Below are positions 5,343 through 5,541 of a stretch of 5,541 nucleotides of DNA, piece by piece (position 1 is the first letter of the stretch; each line of letters starts with the position of its first letter). The notes under the pieces were generated by a model, which saw nothing but the letters and a program-made list of their open reading frames with translations, did no database searches and was not told the DNA's origin. Both the position numbers and the translations under genes were made by a program. Origin of the DNA: Acidobacteriota bacterium (GTDB taxonomy: Bacteria > Acidobacteriota > Blastocatellia > Pyrinomonadales > Pyrinomonadaceae); NCBI GenBank assembly GCA_029777145.1, contig JAKOSS010000607.1:1-5541 (forward strand), given 5' to 3'.

Positions 5343-5541
5343 AGGCTGTGTCAAAACCGGACCGGATTTCGTGACATTTCGGCGATATTGTGGCTTGGAT
5401 CAATTGCGGTATCCGTTTTTGGCATTTTCGCCGAACCCGTTGGTTTTTCGCGGCCGTAAGGGTTTTCGTTCGGGTCACAGGGTTGGTTTTCGCGCGAATC
5501 AGGCGGTCTGCAGCGCTGTTCCGCCTGTTTTTCCGAACATC
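5342..5541. mobile_element. Possible end of an insertion sequence running off the right edge
   Basis: GAGGCTGTGTCAAAA at 5342-5356 closely resembles the terminal inverted repeats of many insertion sequences whose ends read TTTTGACACAGCC. The rest of the window has no complete gene, is rich in GGTTTTCG-like words (GTTGGTTTTTCGCG at 5439-5452, a near copy at 5482-5494), and has one GATC in about 200 nt. On the minus strand a 62-codon frame is open from the edge (5539) to a TGA at 5353-5351 inside the motif. A second minus frame is also open across the region, so neither can be called a transposase. The partner terminus and the transposase would lie outside. Without them this is only a candidate; an ordinary intergenic spacer is the alternative. 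Confidence 0.35.
5500..5532 (+). terminator. Terminator-like hairpin with T-run
   Basis: CAGGCGG (5500-5506) and CCGCCTG (5521-5527) form a perfect 7-bp GC-rich stem around a 14-nt loop, followed at once by TTTTT (5528-5532). This fits an intrinsic terminator for rightward transcription. It lies about 180 nt past the M48 stop, so it may serve that gene, or belong to the possible mobile element. The long loop lowers confidence. Confidence 0.4.

Noticed and set aside
4894..5478. Minus-strand frame of 194 codons reaching past the M48 stop into the right spacer
   Set aside because: Most of it is antisense to the M48 C-terminal domain, and the part beyond (to the window edge) has no recognisable protein features; kept only as a caveat for the possible mobile element.

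Overview
The window reads like a chromosomal stretch of a free-living bacterium of roughly mid-50s % GC (an impression, not counted). Four features fit the Acidobacteriota, perhaps class Blastocatellia: AATCCAAAATC-type heptamer repeats between genes, strong GGAGG-type ribosome binding sites, a DUF47/PiT phosphate pair, and an M48 protease with an added C-terminal domain. The lineage is an inference from style and recall; no marker gene is present.

Layout. (1) 1-1706, plus strand: the 3' part of a probable lipoprotein gene of unknown function, then a complete AI-2E/PerM (UPF0118) family membrane protein. A 36-codon single-pass membrane protein follows, whose start overlaps the transporter stop (ATGA) behind a good Shine-Dalgarno. 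This looks like one transcription unit. (2) 1707-1823: a short gap between convergent genes with no convincing terminator. (3) 1824-3596, minus strand: a two-gene phosphate uptake operon, transcribed DUF47 (PhoU-like) first and then a PiT phosphate permease. The 93-nt gap between them is almost filled by a large inverted repeat of heptamer units. (4) 3597-3906: a divergent intergenic region with candidate promoters for both sides, a 7-bp hairpin and a 7-bp tandem repeat in the phosphate-operon leader. (5) 3907-5319, plus strand: an exported M48 zinc metalloprotease with a C-terminal domain that looks Mog1/PsbP-like. (6) 5320-5541: no complete gene. It holds a motif resembling the end of an insertion sequence and a terminator-like hairpin, and may be the edge of a mobile element that continues outside the window.

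The genes are mostly ordinary families. DUF47 and PiT probably act together in low-affinity phosphate uptake; the M48 protease probably works in the periplasm on envelope or outer-membrane protein quality. The points most worth a second look are the coupled 36-aa membrane protein, the repeat hairpin covering the start region of the phosphate permease, the unusual C-terminal domain of the M48 protease, the about five-fold excess of GATC, and the possible mobile element at the right edge. I found no clear sign of a wholly new defence or biosynthetic system.
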